A stretch of 64,000 bases of DNA from Pseudomonas sp. NKUCC02_KPG (GCF_019345465.1 NZ_JAHKRC010000013.1:1-64000); one strand, 5' to 3'; counted from the stretch's first letter, positions 42,042 to 51,556 are shown. Program-made: numbers and translations. Notes: a model not told the origin generated them from the sequence alone.

Positions 42042-43328
42042 ATGCTTCGCGCCCTTATAGCCCTGACCCTCGCATGCCTGCTCCAACCGGCGTTTGCCGA
42101 CGAGCGCGCGCAAACCCAACAGCAGCTTGACGCCACGCGTCAGGATATCAGCGAGCTGAAAAAGCTCCTGGGCAAGCTCCAGGAAGAAAAATCCGGCGTG
42201 CAGAAAGACCTGCGCGGCACCGAAACCGAAATCGGCAAGCTGGAGAAGCAGGTAGAAACCCTGCAACAAGAACTAAAAAAGAGTGAAGGCGAGCTGCTGC
42301 GCCTAGATAGCGAGAAAAAAAAACTCCACAGCGCAAAACTTGAACAGCAACGCCTGATCGCCATTCAGGCCCGCGCCGCCTATCAGGGCGGGCGTCAGGA
42401 ATACCTGAAAATGCTGCTCAACCAGCAAAACCCCGAGAAGTTCGCCCGAACCCTCACCTATTACGATTACCTGAGCCAGGCCCGCCTGGAGCAGCTCAAG
42501 GGTTTCAACGAAACCCTGCGCCAACTGGCCAATGTCGAAGCCGATATCAATCTGCAACAGGCTCAGTTGCTGACTCAGAAAAGCAGCCTGGACACCCAGC
42601 GTGCCGAACTCGACAAAGTCCGCGCAGAGCGCCAGCAAGTTCTGGCCAAGCTCAATACCGACGTAAAGGACCGCGATCAAAAACTGCAGGCACGCGAGCA
42701 GGATCAGGCCGATCTGGCTAAAGTCCTCAAGACCATCGAGGAAACCCTCGCCCGTCAGGCCCGCGAAGCCGAACAGGCGCGACAAAAAGCCTTGATCGCC
42801 CAGCAGGAAGCCGAGAAGAAACGCCAGCGCGAGGCTGAATCGGTGGTCACCGACGCCCCGCGCAAACCGGTCCAGTCAACACCGGGCGCATTGGTGTCCA
42901 GTGCCGGTGCTTCCTACGGCGGTGTTTTTTCTCAGGCCCGGGGCAAACTTCCATGGCCAGTTGATGGTCGATTGCTGGCACGCTTCGGTGAAACCCGTGG
43001 CGATGATTCGCGCACCAAGTGGGACGGTGTGATGATCAGCGCCAATGCCGGCAGCCAGGTACACGCGGTACACGGTGGTCGCGTGGTGTTTGCCGACTGG
43101 CTGCGCGGCGCAGGCCAGCTGGTCATTCTGGACCACGGTAATGGTTACTTAAGCCTGTACGGCCACAATCAGACGCTGCTCAAGTCTGCCGGAGACATCG
43201 TTAAAGCTGGCGAAGTGATCTCCACCGTGGGCAACAGCGGCGGGCAAGCCACACCAGCACTGTATTTCGCTATTCGTCAGCAGGGCCGCCCAAGCGACCC
43301 TGCACAATGGTGTCGCACTCAGGGATGA
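42042..43328 (+). CDS. envC: Murein hydrolase activator EnvC
   Basis: Periplasmic activator of cell-division amidases, 428 residues. A signal peptide ends near AFADER. A long coiled coil follows (residues ~25-265, rich in Q, E and K), then a LytM domain. The LytM metal ligands are degenerate: TKWDGVMI replaces the usual HxGxD and ALYFAIR replaces HLHFE, as expected of an activator rather than an enzyme. The next gene starts 36 bases after the stop; envC, ctpA and the deacetylase gene form one unit. Confidence 0.92.
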   Translation: MLRALIALTLACLLQPAFADERAQTQQQLDATRQDISELKKLLGKLQEEKSGVQKDLRGTETEIGKLEKQVETLQQELKKSEGELLRLDSEKKKLHSAKLEQQRLIAIQARAAYQGGRQEYLKMLLNQQNPEKFARTLTYYDYLSQARLEQLKGFNETLRQLANVEADINLQQAQLLTQKSSLDTQRAELDKVRAERQQVLAKLNTDVKDRDQKLQAREQDQADLAKVLKTIEETLARQAREAEQARQKALIAQQEAEKKRQREAESVVTDAPRKPVQSTPGALVSSAGASYGGVFSQARGKLPWPVDGRLLARFGETRGDDSRTKWDGVMISANAGSQVHAVHGGRVVFADWLRGAGQLVILDHGNGYLSLYGHNQTLLKSAGDIVKAGEVISTVGNSGGQATPALYFAIRQQGRPSDPAQWCRTQG

Positions 43329-43363
43329 GTCCATCACCTTTAATACGTAGGAGTTCGCTCAAC

Positions 43364-44680
43364 ATGCCGCATTTGTCCCGCCTCAACTCGCTGGCCCTGA
43401 CGATCGCTCTGGTGATCGGCTCGCCAATGGCATTTGCTGCCGAGCCAACCATCGCGCCAGCCGGCGCCGCTGCCAGCGCCAAGGCGCCTCTGCCTCTGGA
43501 GGAGCTGCGTACATTTGCCGAGGTCATGGATCGGATCAAGGCTGCATATGTTGAGCCGGTGGACGACAAAACCCTGCTGGAGAATGCCATCAAAGGCATG
43601 CTCAGCAACCTTGACCCGCACTCTGCGTACCTTGGCCCCGAAGATTTCGCCGAACTGCAGGAAAGCACCAGCGGCGAATTCGGCGGGCTGGGCATCGAAG
43701 TCGGCACCGAAGACGGCAACATCAAGATCGTCTCTCCGATCGACGACACCCCTGCCAGCAAGGCCGGCATTCAGGCGGGCGACTTTATCGTCAAGATCAA
43801 TGGCCAGCCCACACGCGGCCTGAGCATGACCGAAGCCGTTGATAAAATGCGCGGCAAGATCGGTCAGAAAATCACCCTGACCCTGGTGCGCAATGGCGGC
43901 ACGCCGTTTGACGTGACCCTGACCCGGGCCAATATCCAGGTCAAGAGCGTCAAGGCCCAACTGCTGGAAGACGGTTACGGCTACATCCGTATCACCCAGT
44001 TCCAGGTCAAGACCGGCGAAGAAGTGGCCTCGGCGCTGTCCAAACTGCGCAGGGAAAACGGCAACAAGCGACTCAAGGGCATCATCCTCGACCTGCGCAA
44101 CAACCCGGGTGGCGTGCTGCAATCGGCGGTTGAAGTGGTCGATCATTTCATCACCAAAGGCCTGATCGTCTATACCAAGGGCCGCATCGCGAACTCGGAG
44201 CTGCGCTTCTCGGCCACCGGCAAGGACCTGAGCGAAGGCGTTCCATTGGTGGTGTTGATCAACGGCGGCAGCGCTTCGGCATCGGAAATCGTCGCCGGCG
44301 CCCTGCAAGATCAGAAACGCGGCGTGGTCATGGGCACCACCAGCTTCGGTAAAGGCTCGGTGCAAACCGTACTGCCACTGAACAACGACCGCGCGCTGAA
44401 AATCACCACGGCGCTGTACTTCACCCCGAACGGACGCTCGATCCAGGCCCAGGGCATTGTCCCGGACATTGAAGTCAGCCGCGCCAAGATCACTCGTGAA
44501 CAAGACACCGAGTACTACAAGGAAGCCGACCTGCAAGGTCACCTTGGCAATGGCAATGGCGGCGCCGACAAACCGTCCGGCTCCAACCCCAAAGCCAAGC
44601 CAATGCCGCAGGATGATGACTTCCAGCTGAGCCAGGCTCTGAGCCTGCTCAAGGGCTTGAGCATTACACGCGGCAATTGA
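43364..44680 (+). CDS. ctpA: C-terminal processing protease, S41 family
   Basis: Periplasmic serine protease of 438 residues. The signal peptide ends near PMAFAAEP. A PDZ domain lies at about residues 95-175 (GIQAGDFIVKINGQPT), and the catalytic dyad is the Ser in NGGSASASEIVAGAL and the Lys in TTSFGKGSVQT. The C-terminal tail is Gly, Pro and Lys-rich. ATG 43364 has TAGGAG ten bases upstream. Position behind envC points to a cell-wall role, such as turning over hydrolases or their regulators. Confidence 0.93.
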   Translation: MPHLSRLNSLALTIALVIGSPMAFAAEPTIAPAGAAASAKAPLPLEELRTFAEVMDRIKAAYVEPVDDKTLLENAIKGMLSNLDPHSAYLGPEDFAELQESTSGEFGGLGIEVGTEDGNIKIVSPIDDTPASKAGIQAGDFIVKINGQPTRGLSMTEAVDKMRGKIGQKITLTLVRNGGTPFDVTLTRANIQVKSVKAQLLEDGYGYIRITQFQVKTGEEVASALSKLRRENGNKRLKGIILDLRNNPGGVLQSAVEVVDHFITKGLIVYTKGRIANSELRFSATGKDLSEGVPLVVLINGGSASASEIVAGALQDQKRGVVMGTTSFGKGSVQTVLPLNNDRALKITTALYFTPNGRSIQAQGIVPDIEVSRAKITREQDTEYYKEADLQGHLGNGNGGADKPSGSNPKAKPMPQDDDFQLSQALSLLKGLSITRGN

Positions 44681-44681
44681 G

Positions 44682-45464
44682 GTGCGTCTTTCTCTAGCCT
44701 TCGCCCTGCTCTGCTGCCTGGCCGGCGTCGCCCATGGGACACCGGCCAGCCAGCAAGCCGCGCCGCACAAGGCTTACCTGAGCCTGATCATCGATGACCT
44801 GGGGCAAAACCTGCCACGTGATCGCCGCGTGCTGGCCTTGCCCGGCCCGGTCACTGCGGCCGTGATGCCTGACACCCCCCATGCAGCAGAATTTGCCCGC
44901 GAGGCCTACAAGGCCGGCAAGATCGTCATTTTGCACATGCCAATGGACCCGGCCACCGGGCCCTTTGCCTGGCACCCGGACCTGCCTGTCGACGAACTTG
45001 AAAGACGCCTCAACGCCGCGTTCAAGGCCGTGCCCTACACCAGTGGCATCAACAACCACATGGGCAGCCGCATGACCTCACAGCCGCAAGCGATGGCCTG
45101 GCTGATGGGCAACTTGCAGCAACGCCACAAATTCTTTGTCGACAGTCGCACCAGCGCGCAGACCGTTGCGGCAGCCGAGGCGCAGAAAATCGGGCTGGCC
45201 AGCGTGTCCCGTGATGTTTTTCTCGATGATGTACGTACCGAGCAAGCCATCACCACGCAACTGGAAACCGCCATCAAACTGGCCCACAAACAAGGCTCGG
45301 CGGTGATGATCGGCCACCCTTATCCGCAAACCCTTGCCGTGCTTGAACGTGAACTGCCCAAGCTCAAGGCCCAGGGAATTGACTGGATCGACATCCGGCA
45401 AATGATCGGCGTACGCAGCAACAAGGCCATGGACGGGCACGGGAAGGACGGGGTTTATCGCTGA
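44682..45464 (+). CDS. Divergent polysaccharide deacetylase family protein
   Basis: A 260-residue secreted protein (signal peptide MRLSLAFALLCCLAGVAHG). The fold includes LSLIIDDLGQNL, VILHMPMDP and TSGINNHMGSRMT, the DUF610/YibQ pattern related to polysaccharide deacetylases. The Asp pair and His residues of the metal site are present, but substrate and activity are unknown. GTG 44682 starts one base after the ctpA stop, and the same three-gene order is common in gammaproteobacteria. Confidence 0.88.
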   Translation: MRLSLAFALLCCLAGVAHGTPASQQAAPHKAYLSLIIDDLGQNLPRDRRVLALPGPVTAAVMPDTPHAAEFAREAYKAGKIVILHMPMDPATGPFAWHPDLPVDELERRLNAAFKAVPYTSGINNHMGSRMTSQPQAMAWLMGNLQQRHKFFVDSRTSAQTVAAAEAQKIGLASVSRDVFLDDVRTEQAITTQLETAIKLAHKQGSAVMIGHPYPQTLAVLERELPKLKAQGIDWIDIRQMIGVRSNKAMDGHGKDGVYR

Positions 45465-45482
45465 AGCTTGCTCCCACAGTGA
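45465..45482. repeat. REP arm fragment (family B)
   Basis: AAGCTTGCTCCCACAG keeps the core of the family B right arm only. It lies between the deacetylase gene and the opposing binding-protein gene. Confidence 0.45.
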
Positions 45483-45494
45483 TGGGGATCTTCG

Positions 45495-46250
45495 TTACAG
45501 GTAGTTGGCGCGGATCTTCTCAACCACGCCTTCAGCCCTTAACTCATCCAGCGCCTTCTGCAGCTTGCTCACCACCTCGTCCGGCACATCTTTGTTCAAC
45601 GCCAGAAACAGCTCGGCCTGATTGAAGCGCAACACCGTCTTGAACCCTGAAATGCCTACCTGACGCGCCAGGAATTGCCCTGCCGGAGCACCTGTGGCCC
45701 ACAGGTCGATTTGCCCGGCCTGCAGCTTTTTGGCGTTGTCCTGATCGCGCAACACAATCACCGGCGCCAACCCCTGCTTCTCAAGGGACAAGGCAATGGC
45801 GTCACCTTTGTAAGCACCCACTCTGTACTGGCGAGCCTGCTCAAGCGAGGTCAGGGTAATCGGGCTGTCCCCTCGCGCCAGCAACACCCAGTCATCCGGG
45901 CCAAGCGGGCCGACCCACTTGAAGAGCTGTTCACGCTCGGGCACGCGGGCTGCGACAAACACGCCGTATCCGGGGTTTTCGAGGGCAAGGTGGTAGATAC
46001 GCTCCCAAGGGAAACGCAGGGTCATGCTGTAGGGGATACCGGCACGTTTGAAGGTTTCACGCAGAATATCGACGGCGATGCCTTCAATATTTTCGTTTTG
46101 CGCAAAGTTTTTGCCGTTTTTTGCCATGTTGTACGGTGGGAAGTTTTCAGTCAGCAGCACGATCGAAGAATGCGACGCATCAACCGCAGAAGCGGTACTC
46201 GCCAGCCACAGGGTGGAACCGGCGAGAACGAGCAAAAAGCGTTTAAACAT
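45495..46250 (-). CDS. Periplasmic substrate-binding protein, family 3
   Basis: A 251-residue protein with a signal peptide (MFKRFLLVLAGSTLWLASTASA) and a bacterial extracellular solute-binding family 3 fold: LLTENFPPYNM, IEGIAVDILRETFKRAG and YRVGAYKGDA. No permease or ATPase is adjacent, so it is an orphan that may act with other transporters or as a sensor. The ligand is probably an amino acid or similar small molecule. It lies 72 bases downstream of hisF on the same strand and may be read through from the his cluster. Confidence 0.85.
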   Translation of the reverse strand: MFKRFLLVLAGSTLWLASTASAVDASHSSIVLLTENFPPYNMAKNGKNFAQNENIEGIAVDILRETFKRAGIPYSMTLRFPWERIYHLALENPGYGVFVAARVPEREQLFKWVGPLGPDDWVLLARGDSPITLTSLEQARQYRVGAYKGDAIALSLEKQGLAPVIVLRDQDNAKKLQAGQIDLWATGAPAGQFLARQVGISGFKTVLRFNQAELFLALNKDVPDEVVSKLQKALDELRAEGVVEKIRANYL

Positions 46251-46322
46251 GACTGGCGACCTAAATCCATGGCGTGCTCAAGAGTGCCGTGGGCACGCCA
46301 TGCTGTCCAGTAGCCTTTGGGT

Positions 46323-47093
46323 TTAGCGAACCACGATCCCGCGCTCGGCCATGTATGCCTTGGCCTCTGGCACCGTGTATTCACCAAAGTGGAAAATACT
46401 CGCCGCCAGCACCGCACTGGCGTGACCTTCAAGGATGCCGTCGGCCAGATGCTGCAGGTTGCCAACGCCGCCCGAGGCGATCACCGGAATACCCAGCGCA
46501 TCACTGATGGCACGTGTCACGCCCAGGTCAAAACCGTTTTTCATGCCGTCCTGGTCCATGCTGGTCAGCAGGATCTCGCCAGCGCCCAGGCCTTCCATCT
46601 TTATGGCCCATTCGACTGCATCGAGCCCGGTAGGCTTGCGCCCGCCATGGGTGAAGATTTCCCAGCGCGGGGTTTCGCCCGGCTGAGAGACTTTCTTCGC
46701 ATCAATCGCGACCACAATGCATTGCGAACCAAAATGCTGCGCCGCTTCGCCCACAAACTCCGGGTTGAACACCGCAGCGGTATTGATCGAGACTTTGTCC
46801 GCACCGGCATTGAGCAGGTTGCGAATGTCCTGGATGCAGCGCACGCCACCGCCCACGGTCAGCGGAATGAACACCTGGCTGGCCATGCGCTCAACGGTAT
46901 GCAGCGTGGTGTCGCGGCCATCGACGCTGGCGGTGATGTCGAGAAAGGTAATCTCGTCAGCACCCTGCTCGTCGTAGCGACGGGCGATTTCTACCGGGTC
47001 GCCAGCATCGCGAATGTTCTCGAACTTGACGCCCTTTACAACCCGGCCGTTATCCACGTCCAGGCAAGGGATGATGCGTTTGGCCAGCGCCAT
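46323..47093 (-). CDS. hisF: Imidazole glycerol phosphate synthase, cyclase subunit
   Basis: With HisH forms imidazole glycerol phosphate and AICAR from PRFAR. It has 256 residues, a TIM barrel. Catalytic Asp11 is in IIPCLDVDNGRVVKG and the second Asp is in VVAIDAKKV; VGGGVRCIQDI and ASGGVGNLQHL are phosphate-binding loops. ATG 47093 follows GAGGAGAG. It is the last his gene, ten bases after hisA. Confidence 0.97.
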   Translation of the reverse strand: MALAKRIIPCLDVDNGRVVKGVKFENIRDAGDPVEIARRYDEQGADEITFLDITASVDGRDTTLHTVERMASQVFIPLTVGGGVRCIQDIRNLLNAGADKVSINTAAVFNPEFVGEAAQHFGSQCIVVAIDAKKVSQPGETPRWEIFTHGGRKPTGLDAVEWAIKMEGLGAGEILLTSMDQDGMKNGFDLGVTRAISDALGIPVIASGGVGNLQHLADGILEGHASAVLAASIFHFGEYTVPEAKAYMAERGIVVR

Positions 47094-47103
47094 GGGTCTC
47101 TCC

Positions 47104-47841
47104 TCAGGCCTTGTAGCTGTCGCAGAAGGCTTGCGCCTCAGCCACATCCAGCGTGCCTTCATAGATTGCACGACCCGTAATGGCGCCCACGATGCCCGGA
47201 GCCTTGGCATCCATCAGGGCCTTGATATCACCCAGATTGTGAATACCACCCGAGGCGATGACCGGGATGCTGGTAGCAGCGGCCAATGCAGCGGTGTAGC
47301 TGACGTTACAGCCCTGCATCATGCCGTCTTTGGCGATGTCGGTATAAACGATGGCCGACACGCCGTCCGCTTCGAAACGCTTGGCCAGGTCGATGACCTG
47401 CACGGTGCTGACTTCAGCCCAGCCGTCGGTGGCCACGAAGCCGTCTTTGGCATCCATGCCGACAATGATCTTGCCCGGGAACGCACGGCACGCCTCGGCC
47501 ACGAACTCAGGGTTCTTGACTGCCTTGGTGCCCAGAATCACGTAGCTCACGCCTGCCTTGACGTAGTGCTCGATGGTTTCCAGGGAGCGAATGCCGCCGC
47601 CGATCTGGATCGGCAACTGCGGGTACAAGCGGGCAATGGCCGTCACCACGTCACCGTTGACCGGCTGGCCTTCGAACGCACCGTTCAGGTCGACCAGGTG
47701 CAGACGGCGGCAACCGCCTTCTACCCATTTGGCGGCCATGGCCACCGGGTCATCAGAGAACACAGTGGAATCTTCCATACGGCCCTGACGCAGGCGTACA
47801 CAAGCACCGTCTTTAAGATCGATAGCGGGAATAATCAGCAT
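47104..47841 (-). CDS. hisA: Phosphoribosylformimino-AICAR ribotide isomerase
   Basis: TIM-barrel isomerase of 245 residues that opens the ribose ring of ProFAR. Catalytic Asp8 is in MLIIPAIDLKDGACVRL, the second Asp in IVYTDIAKDGMM; GGGIRS and ASGGIHN bind phosphates. The start is ATG 47841; a GTG five codons earlier is less likely. It is 39 bases after the DUF2164 gene and just before hisF. Confidence 0.97.
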   Translation of the reverse strand: MLIIPAIDLKDGACVRLRQGRMEDSTVFSDDPVAMAAKWVEGGCRRLHLVDLNGAFEGQPVNGDVVTAIARLYPQLPIQIGGGIRSLETIEHYVKAGVSYVILGTKAVKNPEFVAEACRAFPGKIIVGMDAKDGFVATDGWAEVSTVQVIDLAKRFEADGVSAIVYTDIAKDGMMQGCNVSYTAALAAATSIPVIASGGIHNLGDIKALMDAKAPGIVGAITGRAIYEGTLDVAEAQAFCDSYKA

Positions 47842-47880
47842 GTGGCAAACCTTCAAATTCGGGAGTCTGAGACTCGGAAA

Positions 47881-48138
47881 TCAGTTCTTCTCGAGCGCCC
47901 ACACGTCGCTTTCGATGCTCTCGAACCTCTCTTTGAGGTGCGTTTGCACATCGAAAATCGCGCGATTGTAGTAATGCGGCGCGATTTCGCGGGTGAACAG
48001 CTCAAGGATTTCAGCCGCTTCGAACGAACCCAGGTCCAGCTCGAAGCGGTCTTCCATAAAGCGTTTGATCTTGCTGTTGGCTTCGTTCTCTTGCTCGGGG
48101 GTGAGCGTGAGAATCGGCGGCTTTTTGCGAGGCGCCAT
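47881..48138 (-). CDS. DUF2164 family protein within the his cluster
   Basis: An 85-residue cytoplasmic protein with a basic start (MAPRKKPPILTLTPEQ) and a mostly helical remainder (ENEANSKIKRFMEDRFEL, FTREIAPHYYNRAIFDVQT). I assign it to DUF2164, of unknown function. Its ATG shares one base with the hisH stop (TAATG), so it is translated together with the his genes. Constant position between hisH and hisA hints at a link, but nothing in the sequence shows a role in histidine synthesis. Confidence 0.82.
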   Translation of the reverse strand: MAPRKKPPILTLTPEQENEANSKIKRFMEDRFELDLGSFEAAEILELFTREIAPHYYNRAIFDVQTHLKERFESIESDVWALEKN

Positions 48139-48776
48139 TACCAGCGACCATCCCAGGCCGCGAAGTTTTCCAGCAGCTGCAAGCCGTGGGTATGGCTTTT
48201 TTCCGGGTGGAACTGCACCGCGAAGCGCGAGCCCTCAGCCAGCGCTGCGGCGAAATCGACGCCGTAATGCCCGCCACCGACTACCTGGCGGGGATTGCCC
48301 GCCGCAATGTAGTAGCTGTGTACAAAGTAAAAACGCGCCAGGTCGGGGATGCCGTGCCACAGCGGGTGATCCACTTTTTGTTGCACCTCGTTCCAGCCCA
48401 TGTGCGGCACCTTGAGGTGCTCGCCGTCTTCGTGCAGGTCCTTGCCGAAGAACTTCACGGCACCCGGGAACAGGCCAATGCAGTCAACGCCGCCGTTCTC
48501 TTCACTGCTGTCGAGCAAGGCTTGCATGCCCACGCAAATGCCGAGGAACGGACGATCCTGGCTGACTTCACGCACCAGCGAGTCAAAACCCAGGCGACGG
48601 ATTTCCGCCATGCAGTCGCGAATTGCGCCCACACCCGGAAATACCACGCGGTCGGCTTCGCGAATCACGCTGGCGTCGCTGGTAATCAGCACTCGACCGG
48701 CGCCCACATGCTCCAGCGCCTTGGCCACCGAGTGCAAGTTACCCATGCCGTAATCGATAACCGCCACTGTCTGCAT
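48138..48776 (-). CDS. hisH: Imidazole glycerol phosphate synthase, glutaminase subunit
   Basis: Class I glutamine amidotransferase of 212 residues that supplies ammonia to HisF. The nucleophile Cys is in FLGICVGMQALL, and the His-Glu pair is in AVQFHPEKSHTHG. MQTVAVIDYGMGNLHSV is the typical start. Its ATG overlaps the hisB stop by one base, and its stop overlaps the DUF2164 start. Confidence 0.97.
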   Translation of the reverse strand: MQTVAVIDYGMGNLHSVAKALEHVGAGRVLITSDASVIREADRVVFPGVGAIRDCMAEIRRLGFDSLVREVSQDRPFLGICVGMQALLDSSEENGGVDCIGLFPGAVKFFGKDLHEDGEHLKVPHMGWNEVQQKVDHPLWHGIPDLARFYFVHSYYIAAGNPRQVVGGGHYGVDFAAALAEGSRFAVQFHPEKSHTHGLQLLENFAAWDGRW

Positions 48777-49369
48777 CAGAGCACGCCCTTGGTAGAAGGC
48801 ATTTGCCCGGCCATGCGCTCATCCAGCGCAACGGCCATGCGCAACGCGCGGCCAAAAGCCTTGAACACCGTTTCGATCTGGTGGTGGGTGTTGGTGCCGC
48901 GCAGGTTGTCGATGTGCAGGCTAACGTTGGCGTGGTTCACGAAGCCCTGAAAGAACTCCTGGAACAGGTCAACGTCGAAGCCGCCGACGGTGGCGCGGGT
49001 GTAAGGAACATGCATTTGCAGGCCGGGACGACCGGAAAAGTCGATGACCACACGTGACAGCGCTTCATCCAGCGGGACATAAGCGTGACCGTAGCGAGTC
49101 ATGCCTTTTTTATCGCCGACTGCTTCGCTGAAGGCTTTACCCAGGGTAATGCCAACATCCTCGACGGTATGGTGATCGTCGATATGCAGGTCGCCTTTGC
49201 ACTCGATGTCCAGGTCGATCAACCCATGTCGGGCGATCTGGTCGAGCATGTGCTCAAGAAAAGGAACGCCGATATCAAATCGGGCCTTACCGGTACCATC
49301 CAAGTTGATCGAGGCTTTAATCTGGGTTTCCAGAGTATCGCGCTCGACTGACGCCTTACGTTCGGCCAT
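48776..49369 (-). CDS. hisB: Imidazoleglycerol-phosphate dehydratase
   Basis: A 197-residue single-function HisB (dehydratase only, unlike the two-domain E. coli enzyme). Mn-binding His-rich motifs are GVPFLEHMLDQIARHG, DLHIDDHHTVEDVG and VNHANVSLHI, with GTNTHHQIETVFKAFGRAL at the end. ATG 49369 has GGAG six bases upstream. It is the first gene of the hisB-hisH-DUF2164-hisA-hisF run. Confidence 0.97.
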   Translation of the reverse strand: MAERKASVERDTLETQIKASINLDGTGKARFDIGVPFLEHMLDQIARHGLIDLDIECKGDLHIDDHHTVEDVGITLGKAFSEAVGDKKGMTRYGHAYVPLDEALSRVVIDFSGRPGLQMHVPYTRATVGGFDVDLFQEFFQGFVNHANVSLHIDNLRGTNTHHQIETVFKAFGRALRMAVALDERMAGQMPSTKGVL

Positions 49370-49480
49370 CACCAGCTCCGCAAAATCATTGGGCGAAAAA
49401 GGTGGCCATTATAGGCACGGGTCTGGCAAACAAAAACATTAAGGGTGATGCGGGGTGACGGAGTGACGGCTACTGCCGAT

Positions 49481-49586
49481 TTTGTAGTCGCTGCCGGAGG
49501 CTGCGATCGGGCCCGCAGGGCTCGCGCTTGCAAGCTTGCAGGAAGGCCCTTCGGGCCTTATCGCAGCCTTCGGCAGCGACTACAAA
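49481..49586. repeat. REP-type inverted repeat (family A)
   Basis: TTTGTAGTCGCTGCCGGAGG and CTTCGGCAGCGACTACAAA form the outer arms; CTTGCAAGCTTGCAAG and AAGGCCCTTCGGGCCTT are further palindromes in the centre. It lies between hisB's upstream region and the end of the MFS gene. Confidence 0.9.
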
Positions 49587-49598
49587 GGCGCCGCTGGA

Positions 49599-51260
49599 TC
49601 AGTTAAACAACACCGCCGTCTTCTGCACCGTCACCCAAACACCCCACAACAAAGGAATGCCCACGGCCAGCCAGGCCGCGATAACCAATGGCTGGCTACC
49701 CGGTGCCGCCTTCCACTCAAGCGAAGTGCTGGCATCCGCACCCTTGTCATGGCCCAGCGCCTGCTCAGCAGCCAGTTCAGCGTCGGTCATGAAGTATTTG
49801 TCTGCCACCGGACGCACCAGCAAGTTGCAGATAAAGCCCAGCACCAGCAGCCCTGCGAGGATGTACAGGGTGATGTCATACGCTGCCGCACGCTCAACCC
49901 CGATGCTCAGCTGATACTCGCGCAGGTAGTTGACCAACACCGGCCCCAGCACGCCCGCGGCCGCCCAGGCCGTCAGCAGGCGTCCGTGGATCGCGCCGAC
50001 CATTTGCGTGCCGAACAGGTCTGCCAGATACGCCGGTACCGTGGCAAAACCGCCGCCGTACATCGACAAGATGATGCAGAACGCTGCCACAAACAGCGAA
50101 ACGTTACCCAGATGACCGAGGTTCGGGATCATCGCGTACAGCGCAAACCCCAGTGCGAAGAACACAAAGTAGGTGTTTTTGCGCCCCAGGTAATCCGAGA
50201 ACGAGGCCCAGAAGAATCGCCCGCCAATGTTGAACAGGCTCAACAAACCGGTGAAGCCCGCCGCAATCGCCGCAATTTGCGCCAACTGCCCAGCATCCAG
50301 CTGGCTGAATGTCAGGTCATTGCCCAACAACTTGCCTGCGAATACTTCCTGCAACAATGGCGAAGCCATGCCCAGGATACCGATACCGGCCGAGACGTTC
50401 AGGCACAGCACCAGCCACACCAGGGCGAACTGCGGTGTTTTCCAGGCCACGCTGACGTGCACATGGCGCTGGGTGATCATCGCGTTGGACGCCTTTTTGG
50501 CGGGAGCTTTCCAGCCCTCAGGCTTCCAGCCGGTGGGCGGAACGCGGTACGACAAGGCACCGCCGATCATGAACACGAAGTAGATCGCCGCCATTGCCAC
50601 GAAGCTCTGCCACACGCCCACGCCGTCAGGCCCGGCAAAATGGTTCATCAGCGCTGCCGCCAGGGGAGCGCCCACCATTGCACCGCCCCCAAACCCCATA
50701 ATCGCCATGCCCGTGGCCATGCCACGCTTGTCCGGAAACCACTTGATCAGCGTCGACACCGGCGAGATATAGCCCAACCCCAGGCCGATACCGCCAATGA
50801 CCCCCGAACCCAGCCACATCAGCCAGATCTGGTGGGTATAAATCCCCAGCGCGGAAATCAGCAAGCCACCACACCAGCACAGCGCCGACACCACACCGGC
50901 CTTGCGCGGCCCGGCATGCTCAAGCCAGCCACCCCATACGGCTGCCGAGCAACCGAGGAAGATGAAAAACAGGGTGTAGATCCAGCCGAGCATCGAAATC
51001 GGCCAGTCGCATTGCGACGAAAACACTTGTGCGATAAAACTCATGTCCGGTGCACACGCCACAGGCGCAGTCACGCCCAGGGCTTTGGACAGCGGCAACC
51101 AGAACACCGAAAAGCCATAGGCCATGCCGATGCACAAGTGGATGGCCAATGCGGCTGGCGGCACCAGCCAGCGGTTGAAGCCGGGTTTGGCGATGATGCG
51201 CTCCTTGGACAGGAACGCAGGCTGTGGAGCAGGACTGCCCGCAGCGATGCTGGTATTCAT
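49599..51260 (-). CDS. MFS transporter, OFA (oxalate/formate antiporter) family
   Basis: A 553-residue inner-membrane carrier with about 12-13 membrane segments. OFA features are the long first periplasmic loop holding several Cys, YISPVSTLIKWFPDKRGMATGMAIMGFGGGA in the middle (read as two joined motifs), and FNIGGRFFWASFSDYLGRKNTY. The C-terminal tail adds one extra hydrophobic segment. Relatives carry oxalate, formate or pyruvate; the substrate here cannot be assigned. It is divergent from asmA across 296 bases, where I see no clear regulatory site beyond a TATACT near 51500 reading toward asmA. Confidence 0.85.
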   Translation of the reverse strand: MNTSIAAGSPAPQPAFLSKERIIAKPGFNRWLVPPAALAIHLCIGMAYGFSVFWLPLSKALGVTAPVACAPDMSFIAQVFSSQCDWPISMLGWIYTLFFIFLGCSAAVWGGWLEHAGPRKAGVVSALCWCGGLLISALGIYTHQIWLMWLGSGVIGGIGLGLGYISPVSTLIKWFPDKRGMATGMAIMGFGGGAMVGAPLAAALMNHFAGPDGVGVWQSFVAMAAIYFVFMIGGALSYRVPPTGWKPEGWKAPAKKASNAMITQRHVHVSVAWKTPQFALVWLVLCLNVSAGIGILGMASPLLQEVFAGKLLGNDLTFSQLDAGQLAQIAAIAAGFTGLLSLFNIGGRFFWASFSDYLGRKNTYFVFFALGFALYAMIPNLGHLGNVSLFVAAFCIILSMYGGGFATVPAYLADLFGTQMVGAIHGRLLTAWAAAGVLGPVLVNYLREYQLSIGVERAAAYDITLYILAGLLVLGFICNLLVRPVADKYFMTDAELAAEQALGHDKGADASTSLEWKAAPGSQPLVIAAWLAVGIPLLWGVWVTVQKTAVLFN

Positions 51261-51556
51261 GGATTTTCCCCCAGGTAATGAAGTGGTTTTCCAGACACGC
51301 TCAACCCCCTGACTTTGGCGCCTTGCGGCACACAGTCGCTTTTATCGGGTCAAGTTCGAGGCGCGACAATGCGCCGCAGAAATACTGGAAAACAGGCGAA
51401 GATTAACATTTGAATGCAGGAAAAGGCCCAACCTGATGTGGTCTTTAGTCACCTACCAGATACGTCACTATCCACCCCCAGTCGGCCGGCGCGTGGCGTT
51501 ATACTCTGCGGCTGAATTTAAAACTTACTCTCACACAGACTTACAAGGACTCGCCC

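Noticed and set aside
49536..51278. 580-codon open frame opposite the MFS gene
   Set aside because: The translation is rich in Arg, His and Gln with no domain, as expected from reading a membrane-protein gene backward; the OFA transporter is clear on the other strand.
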